A stretch of DNA of 64,000 nt from JADCRZ01 sp037718865 (GCA_037718865.1 JBBJMP010000020.1:52227-116226); one strand, 5' to 3'; positions 9,801 through 18,718 are shown, counted from the stretch's first letter. Numbers and translations: made by a program. The notes: a model not told the origin generated them from the letters alone.

Positions 9801-11328
9801 ACACCATGATATCTATTCTATTGAAGACCTTGCCCAATTGATATTCGACCTGAAAAATGCTAACCGCAATGCGCGAATTAACGTGAAGCTAGTTTCAAAG
9901 GCGGGCGTAGGTACTATTGCTGCCGGCGTTGCCAAGGCTAAAGCAGATGTTATCCTGATTGCCGGACATGACGGAGGAACAGGTGCATCACCCATCAGTT
10001 CCATAAAACATGCCGGACTACCCTGGGAATTGGGCCTGGCTGAAAGCCACCAGACACTGGTTAAAAACAAACTCCGCAGCAGGGTAATTCTTCAGACAGA
10101 CGGTCAATTGAAAACCGGAAGAGATATTGCCGTAGCAACTTTACTGGGTGCTGAAGAATGGGGTGTTGCAACAGCCGCTCTGATTGTCGAGGGTTGTATC
10201 ATGATGCGGAAATGCCACTTAAATACCTGTCCCGTCGGAGTGGCCACACAGGATCCCGAATTACGCAAGCGCTTTACCGGCGATGCCGAACACGTGGTGA
10301 ACCTGTTTAAATTTCTAACGCAGGAATTCCGGGAGATTATGGCAGAACTGGGCTTTCGTACAGTAAATGAAATGGTGGGACAGGTTGATTACCTGGAAAA
10401 AAGAGACAACATTGATCACTGGAAATACCGGAAACTTGACCTTTCACCCATCTTGTACAAAGAACCGGCTTCGCTATACACAGGTTTGCACAAGATGGAA
10501 GAACAGGATCATGGGCTGACCGATGTGTTGGATTGGAAACTGCTCAAGGCTGCACAACCGGCCCTGGAGCACCGGCAGAAAGTTTTTGCAGCCTTCCCTA
10601 TCAAAAACATAGACCGTACAGTAGGTACGATCTTATCTAACGAGATCTCAAAGCTGTACAAGGCCGAGGGACTTGAAGAAGATACTATCCACTTTAAATT
10701 TACCGGTACGGCGGGGCAAAGCTTCGGCGCATTCAACACCAAAGGGGTAACCCTGGAACTGGAAGGTGATTCGAATGATTATTTCGGTAAAGGACTAAGC
10801 GGAGCTAAAATGATCGTGTACCCGTCAAACGATGCTGCGTTTGTGCCTGAAGAAAACATCATTATTGGCAACGTCGCCTTTTATGGAGCCACTTCCGGAG
10901 AAGCATATATCAGGGGCAAAGCCGGAGAACGTTTCGGGGTCCGCAACTCTGGTGCCAATGTAGTGGTGGAAGGTGTTGGCGATCATGGTTGTGAATACAT
11001 GACCGGGGGCCAGGTATTGATCCTGGGAGAGACTGGCAGAAACTTTGCTGCAGGTATGAGCGGAGGTATCGCTTACATTTATGACGTAAAAGGCCAGTTT
11101 ACCGCGTTATGTAATACCGAAATGGTCGACCTGGATCCTTTACTAGAGGATGATATACAGATAATACATCAGCTGATCTCCAAGCATCATCAATATACAA
11201 AAAGCACGGTTGCCGGATTTGTCTTGAACGACTTTGAGAATCAAACCAAAAACTTTATAAAGGTTTTCCCTAAAGATTATAAGAAAGCACTAAAATCAAA
11301 GTCTGAAATTATTCCCCAGAAAGTATAA
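6814..11328 (+). CDS. gltB: glutamate synthase (NADPH) large subunit
   Basis: GltB releases ammonia from glutamine and adds it to 2-oxoglutarate, giving two glutamates. The N-terminal Ntn amidotransferase begins at Cys16 (DSCGIGFV) after a short propeptide that should be removed. The central domain, the FMN-binding synthase domain (GGKSNTGEGGED) and the 3Fe-4S ligands Cys1128, Cys1134 and Cys1139 follow. The C-terminal GXGXG beta-helix region is present (GVRNSGANVVVEGVGDHG). The 1504-residue length is normal. gltD follows after 129 bases. With Amt and GltD it forms a nitrogen-assimilation cluster. Confidence 0.97.
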   Translation: MANDGLYSSRYEHDSCGIGFVANIKSSKSHQIVSDALTILENMAHRGACGSEPNTGDGAGILIQTPHEFFFDECVKLGVHLPAYGKYGVGVLFFPKDIRLREECRDIFNRSAEKLGLEILIYRKVPVNPDGIGPTALSVEPEIEQVFIACPDHINNPDDFERKLFILRNYAVHTVGNTVKKDPIGFYVASLSYKTVVYKGQLTSLQVRQYFNDLSNKRVVSAFGLIHSRFATNTFPSWKLAQPFRYIAHNGEINTLQGNLNWLRTSEREFTSPYFTSQEMDMLLPLVSDGQSDSACLDNMIELLVLCGRSLPHVMMMLIPEAWDGNEQMEPVKKAFYEFHSSFMEPWDGPASISFTDGKIIGATLDRNGLRPSRYCVTTDDRVIMASETGALPVDPKLIKEKGRLQPGKMFVVDLEQGRIISDDELKQKICSQKPYSEWLNKYKIRLEELPEPRVSFTHLEHDQVFKYQKAFGYTTEDLEMIIAPMATEGKEPVNSMGTDVPLAVLSDQPQHLSNYFKQLFAQVTNPPIDPIRERLVMSLATFAGSNGNLLVEDPLDCHNVALKHPVLNNHELEKIRSIDTGIFQAKTLQTYFRADGKPGSLQKGLDRLCRYAVDAVEDGFEVLILSDRAIDSDHAAISSLLATSAVHHHLIRKGMRNQVGLVIEAGDVWEVHHFACLVGFGATAINPYLALSTIRDMKLTGKLDTILEPDQLKKNFIKAVNDGLLKVFSKMGISTLQSYQGAQIFEIIGLNKSVVDKYFTGAISRIEGMGLDEMAKETLAKHQFSFSKKEIPIDRLSAGGFYQWKRKGEFHLFNPQTIHLLQYSTRMNDYQVFKKYSKLINEQNTQACTLRSLFNFKRNRPSISLDEVEPAENIWKRFASGAMSFGSISWEAHTTLAIAMNRLGGKSNTGEGGEDERRYKRLENGDSTRSAIKQVASARFGVTSLYLTEADELQIKMAQGAKPGEGGQLPGHKVDDWIGKTRHSTPGVGLISPPPHHDIYSIEDLAQLIFDLKNANRNARINVKLVSKAGVGTIAAGVAKAKADVILIAGHDGGTGASPISSIKHAGLPWELGLAESHQTLVKNKLRSRVILQTDGQLKTGRDIAVATLLGAEEWGVATAALIVEGCIMMRKCHLNTCPVGVATQDPELRKRFTGDAEHVVNLFKFLTQEFREIMAELGFRTVNEMVGQVDYLEKRDNIDHWKYRKLDLSPILYKEPASLYTGLHKMEEQDHGLTDVLDWKLLKAAQPALEHRQKVFAAFPIKNIDRTVGTILSNEISKLYKAEGLEEDTIHFKFTGTAGQSFGAFNTKGVTLELEGDSNDYFGKGLSGAKMIVYPSNDAAFVPEENIIIGNVAFYGATSGEAYIRGKAGERFGVRNSGANVVVEGVGDHGCEYMTGGQVLILGETGRNFAAGMSGGIAYIYDVKGQFTALCNTEMVDLDPLLEDDIQIIHQLISKHHQYTKSTVAGFVLNDFENQTKNFIKVFPKDYKKALKSKSEIIPQKV

Positions 11329-11345
11329 GGAAAATCACTTAAAAA

Positions 11346-11403
11346 TTGCCGCAGATTGTAGGATTAGAACGAGCGATTGCATTAATCTGTGAATCTGCGG
11401 CGA
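11346..11403. repeat. inverted repeat with CCGCAGATT arms
   Basis: TTGCCGCAGATT (11346-11357) and AATCTGCGGCGA (11392-11403) are near-perfect inverted arms around a 34-base centre. A longer relative lies at 23697-23755. Both are between genes and lack a T run, so this looks like a dispersed palindromic element. It sits inside the gltB-gltD gap. Confidence 0.65.
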
Positions 11404-11457
11404 TAAATCCAGGTAGTTTAAGTTTGAGAACTTATCTATATCAACAATTAAAACAAG

Positions 11458-12927
11458 ATGGGAAAATCAACGGGTTTTATAGAATTTACAAGAGAGCTGC
11501 CGCTTAAACGGCCGACGCAAGAAAGAATACAGGACTACAATGAATTTATTGAAAGGTATCCAGATGAAAAGTTAAATCAGCAGGCTGCCAGGTGCATGGA
11601 TTGCGGTATTCCTTTTTGCCATCACGGCTGTCCTCTTGGTAACATTATACCCGATTTCAATGATGCAGTATACCGGAAGAACTGGCTGGAAGCTTATGAG
11701 ATCCTCAATTCAACCAATAATTTTCCTGAATTTACCGGGAGGATTTGTCCGGCTCCCTGTGAAACAAGCTGCGTCCTGGGCATAAATCAGCCGGCAATAA
11801 CCATCGAAGAGATCGAAAAACATATTATTGAAATTGCTTTCGAAAAAAATTTCGTACAACCGCGCAAGCCCAACGTACGCACCGGAAAGAAAATAGCCAT
11901 TGTGGGCTCCGGTCCGGCCGGAATGGCAGCGGCCGCGCAACTCAACTATGCCGGACATTCGGTAACTGTTTTTGAAAGAGACGATGCGCCCGGCGGTTTG
12001 CTACGTTACGGCATACCTGATTTCAAACTGGAAAAATGGGTGGTTGACAGAAGGTTAACACTAATGGAAGAAGAAGGAATTCTGTTTAAGTGCAATGCCA
12101 ACGTGGGTGTCGATGTAAGCATAAACGACCTGCTTCGCGAATTTCATGCTATTGTGCTGGCCGGAGGATCTACAGTTCCCCGGGACCTGAGCATTCCGGG
12201 CAGAGAATTAAAAGGAGTTCATTTTGCTATGGATTTTCTCACCCAGCAAAACCGCCGGGTTGCAAACCTCAGCGTATTGGAAGAAGACATATTAGCTGAT
12301 AATAAAAACGTGGTGATCATTGGCGGAGGTGATACAGGCAGCGACTGTGTAGGTACATCAAACAGGCATGGCGCAAAGTCGATTACCCAATTTGAGCTGT
12401 TGCCCAAGCCTCCGCATGACCGCACCCAATTTATGCCCTGGCCTACCTATCCCATGACCTTAAAAACATCTTCTTCACACGAGGAGGGTGCCGAACGACA
12501 ATGGGGAATAGCGACAAAAGAGTTCATTGGAGATGAAAACGGGAATTTAAAAGCATTGAAGGTTGTTGACTTACACTGGAAACTGGCAGAACAAGAAAGA
12601 CCTGCCCACTTTGAAGAGATCCCTGGAACAGAAAAAGAGATCCCGTGCGAGCTTACCTTGCTGGCTATGGGTTTTATACATCCTCAGCATGAAGGCCTGA
12701 TACATGAACTTGGTGTGGAATTGGACCCAAAGGGAAACGTCAAAGCGACTGAAAAAGGTTACCAGACAAATATTTCAAAAATATTTACAGCCGGTGACAT
12801 GAGAAGAGGACAGTCGCTGGTAGTTTGGGCGATCAGCGAAGGGAGAGAGTGTGCACGTAAAGTGGATCAGTATCTGGTTGGTCAATCATTCCTTGAAACC
12901 AAAGATCACAACTTGGTGAGCTTATAA
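11458..12927 (+). CDS. gltD: glutamate synthase (NADPH) small subunit
   Basis: GltD takes electrons from NADPH through FAD and iron-sulfur clusters to GltB. N-terminal cysteines are seen at 46, 49, 54 and 58 (CMDCGIPFCHHGC) and at 97, 101 and 105 (CPAPCETSC), binding [4Fe-4S] centres. The FAD motif GSGPAG is at 150-155 and a second dinucleotide motif (GGGDTGSDC) near 285-295. The 489-residue length is typical. It is followed by a strong terminator, so gltBD is probably one unit despite the repeat between the genes. Confidence 0.96.
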   Translation: MGKSTGFIEFTRELPLKRPTQERIQDYNEFIERYPDEKLNQQAARCMDCGIPFCHHGCPLGNIIPDFNDAVYRKNWLEAYEILNSTNNFPEFTGRICPAPCETSCVLGINQPAITIEEIEKHIIEIAFEKNFVQPRKPNVRTGKKIAIVGSGPAGMAAAAQLNYAGHSVTVFERDDAPGGLLRYGIPDFKLEKWVVDRRLTLMEEEGILFKCNANVGVDVSINDLLREFHAIVLAGGSTVPRDLSIPGRELKGVHFAMDFLTQQNRRVANLSVLEEDILADNKNVVIIGGGDTGSDCVGTSNRHGAKSITQFELLPKPPHDRTQFMPWPTYPMTLKTSSSHEEGAERQWGIATKEFIGDENGNLKALKVVDLHWKLAEQERPAHFEEIPGTEKEIPCELTLLAMGFIHPQHEGLIHELGVELDPKGNVKATEKGYQTNISKIFTAGDMRRGQSLVVWAISEGRECARKVDQYLVGQSFLETKDHNLVSL

Positions 12928-12945
12928 CATTAAACAACAAATAGT

Positions 12946-12980
12946 AAAAACCATCTTAATCCATTTAAGATGGTTTTTTA
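12946..12980 (+). terminator. intrinsic terminator after gltD
   Basis: AAAAACCATCTTAA and TTAAGATGGTTTTT form a 14-bp perfect stem with a 5-base loop, followed by a T-rich run. It begins 19 bases past the gltD stop. Confidence 0.85.
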
Positions 12981-13208
12981 TTTTGTACCCTTTTTTGATG
13001 TTTTCTGGGCTATTAAAAATTATGTTCCGTAATTATCGTCTGTTTCTATTTTCATATATTGTTGATAACCAGAATACTAAAAACATTCAATCATCATATT
13101 ATACACAAAAATATGTGTCCTGCCTGTCCTAAATATAATTTTATGATGTATTTTGCAAACCTTATGTATATTATTAGTTTTTTGTTTAATGTAACTTAAA
13201 TTTACTTC

Positions 13209-14618
13209 ATGAAAAGTATTTCATTTAAACAGATTGCACCATTTGTGGTATTATCTGTTGTCGCCATTGCTGCGATTTTTGTTCCTACGCTTCCCAATTT
13301 TGACGATGGAGGGAAATATAGTCCCGCAGATATTGCCTGGATCATAGTAGCCACAGCACTGGTTTTTTTAATGACACCGGGCCTTGCCTTCTTTTATGGT
13401 GGCATGGTACACCGCAAAAACGTAATATCAACCATGATTAAAAGCGTGGTTGCTACCGGGGTTGTCAGTGTGCTATGGGTAACGGTAGGCTTCAGCTTAT
13501 GCTTTGGCGAAAGTATGGGCGGCTTTATCGGTAATCCCGGAACCTTTCTTTTTTTCAAAGGTGTGAATTCCGGAGCTCCATGGAGCCTGGCGCCAACGAT
13601 CCCGTTGACTTTGTTTGCCCTTTTTCAATTGATGTTTGCCATTATTACTCCCGGCTTGGTGGTAGGAGCAGTGGCTGAACGTATCCGTTTCACATCTTAT
13701 ATACTTTTCATAGCCTTATTCAGCCTGTTGATCTACGCGCCTATTGCGCACTGGACCTGGCATCCCGATGGTTTCCTGTTTAAGATGGGTGTACTTGATT
13801 TCGCAGGTGGAACAGTGGTGCACATTTCAGCGGGTTGCGCAGCCCTGGCAGGAGCATTGGTATTAAAACGCAGAAAGGTTCATCTTGAACGCCAGGAAAT
13901 TCCCCCGGCCAATATACCATATGTACTTATAGGAACGGGTTTGCTCTGGTTCGGCTGGTTCGGTTTTAACGCCGGATCTGCATTAGGAGCTAATGCGTTA
14001 TCTGTTTCTGCTTTTGCTACAACCAATACGGCAGCAGCTGCCGCTGGTTTGTCCTGGATGTTCTTTGATGTTTTGCGAGGCAAGAAGCCATCCGTATTAG
14101 GGTTCTGTATCGGCGCGGTAGTAGGTTTGGTTGCCATTACACCAGCAGCAGGTTTTGTTGCGATACCCCAAAGCATATTCATTGGAATGGTTGCAGCAAT
14201 CATTTCCAACTTGGCCTGTTACTATAAATCAAAATCCAAACTGGATGATACACTTGACGTGTTTCCCTGTCATGGTCTTGGTGGTATGGTAGGTATGCTG
14301 ATGACGGGAATTTTTGCTACTACAGCCGTAAACAGCGCAGGCGCGAACGGTTTATTTAACGGTAATCCTGCGTTCTTTTTCACCCAGCTTAAAGGAGTGG
14401 CCATCGTGGTTGCCTATAGCTTCGTCGCTTCCTACGTTATCTTTAAATGCATAAATCTTTTACAACCTATCCGTGTTACTTCTGAAGAAGAAGAACTTGG
14501 CCTTGATTCAACCCAGCATAACGAAAATTATTTGCAGGGAACCCTTCTGGTCAGCGGTAATGGTAAAGCCAAACTTACGGAAGAAGAAAAAGGTAAAGCC
14601 GATGTGATTAACTTCTGA
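13209..14618 (+). CDS. amt: ammonium transporter
   Basis: This is an Amt/MEP/Rh family channel-like transporter in the inner membrane that brings in ammonium for glutamine and glutamate synthesis. About eleven to twelve hydrophobic segments are visible, after an N-terminal hydrophobic stretch that may be a cleaved signal. The twin pore histidines are placed at His205 (GTVVHISAG) and His355 (FPCHGLGG). A periplasmic start around DIAWIIVATALVFLMTPGLAFFYGG is classic. The 469-residue length is normal. No glnB/glnK-type PII gene is adjacent, which differs from many bacteria. The porin gene follows after 50 bases. Confidence 0.95.
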   Translation: MKSISFKQIAPFVVLSVVAIAAIFVPTLPNFDDGGKYSPADIAWIIVATALVFLMTPGLAFFYGGMVHRKNVISTMIKSVVATGVVSVLWVTVGFSLCFGESMGGFIGNPGTFLFFKGVNSGAPWSLAPTIPLTLFALFQLMFAIITPGLVVGAVAERIRFTSYILFIALFSLLIYAPIAHWTWHPDGFLFKMGVLDFAGGTVVHISAGCAALAGALVLKRRKVHLERQEIPPANIPYVLIGTGLLWFGWFGFNAGSALGANALSVSAFATTNTAAAAAGLSWMFFDVLRGKKPSVLGFCIGAVVGLVAITPAAGFVAIPQSIFIGMVAAIISNLACYYKSKSKLDDTLDVFPCHGLGGMVGMLMTGIFATTAVNSAGANGLFNGNPAFFFTQLKGVAIVVAYSFVASYVIFKCINLLQPIRVTSEEEELGLDSTQHNENYLQGTLLVSGNGKAKLTEEEKGKADVINF

Positions 14619-14668
14619 TACAAGCGGATCACAGCCTTACCTTTTATTTATTAATTAAAACTAATGCA

Positions 14669-15781
14669 ATGTTAAGAAAAATTTCGATCTCTCTTATGGC
14701 AACTGCCTTTGTTATGACAGGTTATGCGCAAACCGAAGCTAGTCCGGAACAAAAACCAACAACGTCCGAAGCTGCGCCGGAAGATGATAAGCCAACGACA
14801 ACCATTTCAGGCTCTGCGGATACCTATTACCGGTATGACTTTTACAAAACCAAATCGAATAATTTTACCAGTTTTACCAATAGCCATAACAGTATTGAAT
14901 TGGGGATGGCCTCAGTAAAAATCGATCACAAAAGAGGCAAGGTCAACATGGTCGCTGACCTGGGATTTGGCAAGCGTGCCCAGGAATTTGCCTACAACGA
15001 TGAAGGCGTCGTATCTGCCATCAAACAATTGTATGTAAGTTATGCACCTGCCGAGTGGATAAAATTCACTGCGGGAAGCTGGGCTACCCATTTGGGTTAC
15101 GAACTGGTTGACCCTCAGTTAAACCGGAATTACAGTATGTCTTACATGTTTACCAACGGCCCGTTCACACATACCGGACTTAAAGCCGATTTCACGGCTG
15201 GCAAACATGGTTTTATGCTTGGAGTTGCTAATCCAACGGATTATAGAACAGCACCTGAAGAAGGCTTGAATAAGAAACACTTTATCGGCCAATACAGTAT
15301 AGCATTTACTGAAAATACAAAAGCTTATGTGAACTTTGTAGCGGGAAAAGCACCGGATTCGTCCAAAGCAAATCAGATAGACCTGGTTTTGACCACTAAG
15401 ATCAGTGATAAATTCAGCCTGGGGTATAATGGAACTGTGGCCAACTATAAATTTAAACAAGCCAACGGTAACAAATATCTGGCGTCCCAGAACTGGTGGG
15501 GCTCTGCCTTATATGTAAACGTGGACCCGGTAAGTTGGTTCGGACTTACCTTGCGCGGCGAATATTTCAGCGATAAAGACATGATAAAAGTGTATAGTAG
15601 CGAACCCAAAGGCGGAAGTATATTTGCTACCACCCTTTCTGCAAATTTTAAGGTCAACAGCTTTATAATCATCCCCGAATTCCGGGTTGATAATGCAAGC
15701 GAGAACATCTTTACAGATACTAACGGAAGTAAAAAATCAACGGCAGGCAATTTCCTGTTAGCTGCTGTATATTCGTTTTAA
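14669..15781 (+). CDS. outer-membrane beta-barrel porin
   Basis: The protein begins with a signal peptide (MLRKISISLMATAFVMTGYAQ) and continues as alternating polar/aromatic strands, ending in Phe (AAVYSF) as barrels do. It resembles the OmpL-like beta-barrel porin-2 group of Bacteroidota. The first 30 mature residues are Pro/Glu/Thr-rich, a likely periplasmic linker. It is only 50 bases after amt with no terminator between, so a shared transcript and a role in passing small nitrogen solutes across the outer membrane are inferred. A very strong terminator follows. Confidence 0.8.
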   Translation: MLRKISISLMATAFVMTGYAQTEASPEQKPTTSEAAPEDDKPTTTISGSADTYYRYDFYKTKSNNFTSFTNSHNSIELGMASVKIDHKRGKVNMVADLGFGKRAQEFAYNDEGVVSAIKQLYVSYAPAEWIKFTAGSWATHLGYELVDPQLNRNYSMSYMFTNGPFTHTGLKADFTAGKHGFMLGVANPTDYRTAPEEGLNKKHFIGQYSIAFTENTKAYVNFVAGKAPDSSKANQIDLVLTTKISDKFSLGYNGTVANYKFKQANGNKYLASQNWWGSALYVNVDPVSWFGLTLRGEYFSDKDMIKVYSSEPKGGSIFATTLSANFKVNSFIIIPEFRVDNASENIFTDTNGSKKSTAGNFLLAAVYSF

Positions 15782-15794
15782 CATTTTACCTGAT

Positions 15795-15834
15795 AAAAAA
15801 AGAGGCTGTTTGAAAAAAACAGCCTCTTTTTTTT
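15795..15834. terminator. bidirectional terminator between porin and ppc
   Basis: AAAAAAAGAGGCTGTTT and its exact complement form a 17-bp stem with a GAAAA loop. The A and T runs on each side let it serve the + strand porin and the - strand ppc. Confidence 0.9.
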
Positions 15835-15911
15835 ATTTCGTTTTGTCATCTCGAGTGAGCCCATAGCGCATTACAGGCAAACAACATGTTACAGGTGAAA
15901 TGAGAGACAAT

Positions 15912-18491
15912 TCAAGCCGAATTCCTTCCTGCATTGATGATCCCGAACGAGCAACGGATCACCAGCCTTTCATACGAGTCCTTCAGCGGGTTAGTGACCA
16001 GTTGTTCTTCGATTTCCCTGATCCGTGCAATGGCAAATTGCTGAATGGTTGTCAGCGGCAATACAATGCGTTCGCGCATCTGTACCGATAACTGTTCAAC
16101 CGGGTAGTCAGCCATCAGCTCATTCTTTCCTGAAAGCTGAAAAATATAACGCTGCGTCAACTCATACTCAGTGTACATCATTCGCCAAATCTCTCCGTAC
16201 TTAGGATGGTTGGATAAAAATTCAGTCAGAGGGAAAAAACATTTCTTCATAGCCATCTCACAGTTATCAATAAGTGTTTTAAAAAATAATGAATTTTTAT
16301 ACAGATCTTTTACTTCTTGCAGTCGGCCCTGTTTTTCCAGGCGCTGTAAAGCCTTTCCCACACCATAGTAACCGGTAACGTTTTGTTTAAGCTGGCTCCA
16401 GGCTCCTACGAATGGAATGGCGCGTAGGTCCTTCAGGGTCATCTTGGAGGAGGCGCCTCTTTTAGCAGGCCTGCTCCCGATATTGGTTTCGCTGTAAAAA
16501 TTTAAAGGACTTACATGCAGGAGATAGTTCAGAAAATCAGGATGGTTCTTTAATTCGTTGTAGGCGGTAAAACTTTCATTGGCCAGTTCCTGCAGGAGGC
16601 TTTCTTCATTAGCCTCCAGAGTAACATAGCGGGTCGAAAACAGGTCGTTGGAAATGCCCGCATTTAATAATTGCTCAATATTGTATTGTGCAGAGTCGAT
16701 GGTACCGAAATTTGAACTTACGGTTTGGCCCTGAATGGTTAACTGAATTTCCTTATTGGAAATGTTTTTTCCCATGGAAGCATAAAACTTATGCGTTTTT
16801 CCCCCTCCCCTCGCCGGCGGGCCGCCACGTCCGTCGAAAAAGATGACATCCATGTTATAATCACGGGATATTTTGGTTAGCTTTTCTTTTGCTTTATAGA
16901 TACTCCAGTTTGCCATTAGATAACCGCCATCTTTGGTGCCGTCTGAAAATCCAAGCATGATGGTTTGACGCCTGTTCCTGAGTTGCAGATGTCGGTTGTA
17001 CACTTCATCTTCGTACAGCTCCTTCATGATCAACTCTGCATGCTGCAGGTCATCTACCGTTTCAAACAAGGGAACAATATCAATATTCAATTCTTCTTTT
17101 TTCCAGCCGCATACCAGGAACAAACCAAATACTTCCAGCACATTTAGCGCACTGTTGCATTGGCTGATAATATACCGGTTGCAGCCTTCAGGTCCATTAT
17201 ACTGCTGAATGTCTTTCACCGCTTTCATGGTGTCCAGCGTATCCCTGATAACCCCTTCTTCAAAACCGGAGGTATCGATGTTGGCGTTGAGTGTTACCAG
17301 GCATTTTTGCTTGTCTTCCGAAGTCAATTCCTTATACCCGGCAGGCAGTATATTTTCTTTGGCGGCGATAGCCTCCAGCACCTGGTTGTGCACCGAACTT
17401 TCCTGCCTTATGTCCAGGGAAGCGAAGTGCAGCCCAAAAACCTGGAGTTTGTTCACCAGGCTATCTACGAGATAGAGAAACAGCGAATTGTGCTGGTAAA
17501 TGATAATGTTTCGGATTTCCAGCAATGAGTCTAATATATACTGGGTGGTCAGTGCCGTACGCTGACCCGGAATAAAGATATTATTATAGAGCTGCTTCTC
17601 CAGTTCATTTAAAATAGAATCCACGCCTTTGAAGGTCAGACGCCGTTTGAGCCGGCGAACGTCCTGGTAGTAACATTTTATGATACTGCTGCGCAGGGCG
17701 TCAGCTACTTTAAGTGTTGTATTTACATCTACGTTTGGATTGCCGTCCCGGTCGCCGCCCGGCCAAAAGCCCATAGTAATGATTGGATTATTATCTGGCA
17801 CCGCCTGGGGAAACTGGTTCTTAAAAAAGCTTAAGGCCCGGCCTGCAGCAGTATAAAATACGTTCTCTAGGTACCAGATCAGGCTGATCGCCTCATCGTA
17901 AGGTGTAGGTTTTTGTTTATTAAAAAAGGCCGTTTTACCTAGCTGTTGCAGGTACATGTCTATCCGGCTTGCATTATTTTCGGCCACTGCAGTGGAAAGA
18001 TCGTTAATAATGCCAAGAACGGAACCGGGATAAAATTGCGTGGGGTGCGCCGTCAGCACCAGCCGGATAGCAAAATCCTGCAACTTTCCGCCCAGCTGCT
18101 CCTGCTTACCGGTTTGCAGAACTTCTGACTCCAGGTGCTTAAGGGTACCCATTCCGTTAACATCAATTACTTCCCGGAAAGCTGCATCTTCCAGCGCATC
18201 AAATAATACAACCTGCCGTTCAACATACTGAATAAACCGAAACAATACGTCAAGTTTCTCCTGCTCGCTGACCAGTGACGTATGTTTTTTAAAAAATTCA
18301 TCAATAATATTTACAGGACTTTGCTTTTTCTTATACCCATCCTCACAAAAAGTCAGCAATAGCGAAAGCAATATTCCGGTTCTTTCGATCCGGTGAAAAG
18401 GCAGGGATGTAAATAAGCTGTTATATAGCTGGAACTTTAATCCTACATAACTTTTAAATTGCTGCAGCCCGTAAGATGACTGGTTATCCAT
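15912..18491 (-). CDS. ppc: phosphoenolpyruvate carboxylase
   Basis: Ppc adds bicarbonate to PEP to make oxaloacetate, refilling the TCA cycle and feeding aspartate. Family motifs are present in order: LTAHPTQ, GFWPGGDRDGNP, MLGFSDGTKDGGY and FDGRGGPPARGGG. The start chosen is the ATG at 18491 (MDNQSSYG, 859 residues). The frame can be opened by a TTG at 18590, but that region overlaps the promoter. The usual C-terminal RNTG ending is replaced by RNSA. It is divergent from the thr operon, and its promoter interleaves with the thr promoter. Confidence 0.93.
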   Translation of the reverse strand: MDNQSSYGLQQFKSYVGLKFQLYNSLFTSLPFHRIERTGILLSLLLTFCEDGYKKKQSPVNIIDEFFKKHTSLVSEQEKLDVLFRFIQYVERQVVLFDALEDAAFREVIDVNGMGTLKHLESEVLQTGKQEQLGGKLQDFAIRLVLTAHPTQFYPGSVLGIINDLSTAVAENNASRIDMYLQQLGKTAFFNKQKPTPYDEAISLIWYLENVFYTAAGRALSFFKNQFPQAVPDNNPIITMGFWPGGDRDGNPNVDVNTTLKVADALRSSIIKCYYQDVRRLKRRLTFKGVDSILNELEKQLYNNIFIPGQRTALTTQYILDSLLEIRNIIIYQHNSLFLYLVDSLVNKLQVFGLHFASLDIRQESSVHNQVLEAIAAKENILPAGYKELTSEDKQKCLVTLNANIDTSGFEEGVIRDTLDTMKAVKDIQQYNGPEGCNRYIISQCNSALNVLEVFGLFLVCGWKKEELNIDIVPLFETVDDLQHAELIMKELYEDEVYNRHLQLRNRRQTIMLGFSDGTKDGGYLMANWSIYKAKEKLTKISRDYNMDVIFFDGRGGPPARGGGKTHKFYASMGKNISNKEIQLTIQGQTVSSNFGTIDSAQYNIEQLLNAGISNDLFSTRYVTLEANEESLLQELANESFTAYNELKNHPDFLNYLLHVSPLNFYSETNIGSRPAKRGASSKMTLKDLRAIPFVGAWSQLKQNVTGYYGVGKALQRLEKQGRLQEVKDLYKNSLFFKTLIDNCEMAMKKCFFPLTEFLSNHPKYGEIWRMMYTEYELTQRYIFQLSGKNELMADYPVEQLSVQMRERIVLPLTTIQQFAIARIREIEEQLVTNPLKDSYERLVIRCSFGIINAGRNSA

Positions 18492-18577
18492 GTCTTTAAA
18501 TTTATTGGTCAGTAAAGATATGGCAAGCAGTAACGATATTTCTGAACGTTGAAAATAAGTCAAATTTTGCAAATCCC

Positions 18578-18608
18578 TTTTACCATTCAATCAAATTTAT
18601 TACCTTCG
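18578..18608 (+). promoter_or_regulatory. candidate thr operon promoter
   Basis: TTTT (18578-18581), 19 bases, then TACCTTCG (18601-18608) gives one mismatch in each element of TTTG / TAnnTTTG. It would start transcription near 18615, ten bases before the leader ORF. It physically overlaps the opposite-facing ppc promoter. Confidence 0.5.
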
Positions 18609-18621
18609 CCCCTCATTCAAA
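18592..18621 (-). promoter_or_regulatory. ppc promoter
   Basis: Read on the minus strand, TTTG (18621-18618), an 18-base spacer and TAAATTTG (18599-18592) match both Bacteroidota sigma consensus elements exactly. Transcription would begin near 18585, about 95 bases before the chosen ppc start. Confidence 0.7.
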
Positions 18622-18624
18622 GAC

Positions 18625-18711
18625 GTGATACCAAATTATCATTATAGCACTTTACTCCATTCAACAGTATTGGTTTCGGCTACAGCAACCATTATCATTA
18701 CAACCCGTTAA
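18625..18711 (+). CDS. thrL: putative thr operon leader peptide
   Basis: A 28-codon frame starts at GTG 18625 and stops at TAA 18711, about 100 bases before thrA. Six of 28 residues are Thr and four are Ile. They cluster at the end as ATATIIITTR, just as in the enteric ThrL peptide, whose ribosome stalling senses threonine and isoleucine. The stop codon lies in the loop of a perfect hairpin (18700-18718). There is no ATG and no clear ribosome-binding site, which is the weak point, although GTG starts and weak sites are common in this phylum. Function is inferred from composition and position. Confidence 0.65.
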   Translation: MIPNYHYSTLLHSTVLVSATATIIITTR

Positions 18712-18718
18712 GGGTTGT
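18700..18718 (+). promoter_or_regulatory. hairpin over the thr leader stop codon
   Basis: ACAACCC and GGGTTGT form a perfect 7-bp stem with the loop GTTAA. The 5' arm is the two last Thr codons, and the loop holds the stop codon. A ribosome on those codons would melt it. I see no strong hairpin with a U-run further down, so a textbook terminator is not evident. Confidence 0.55.
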
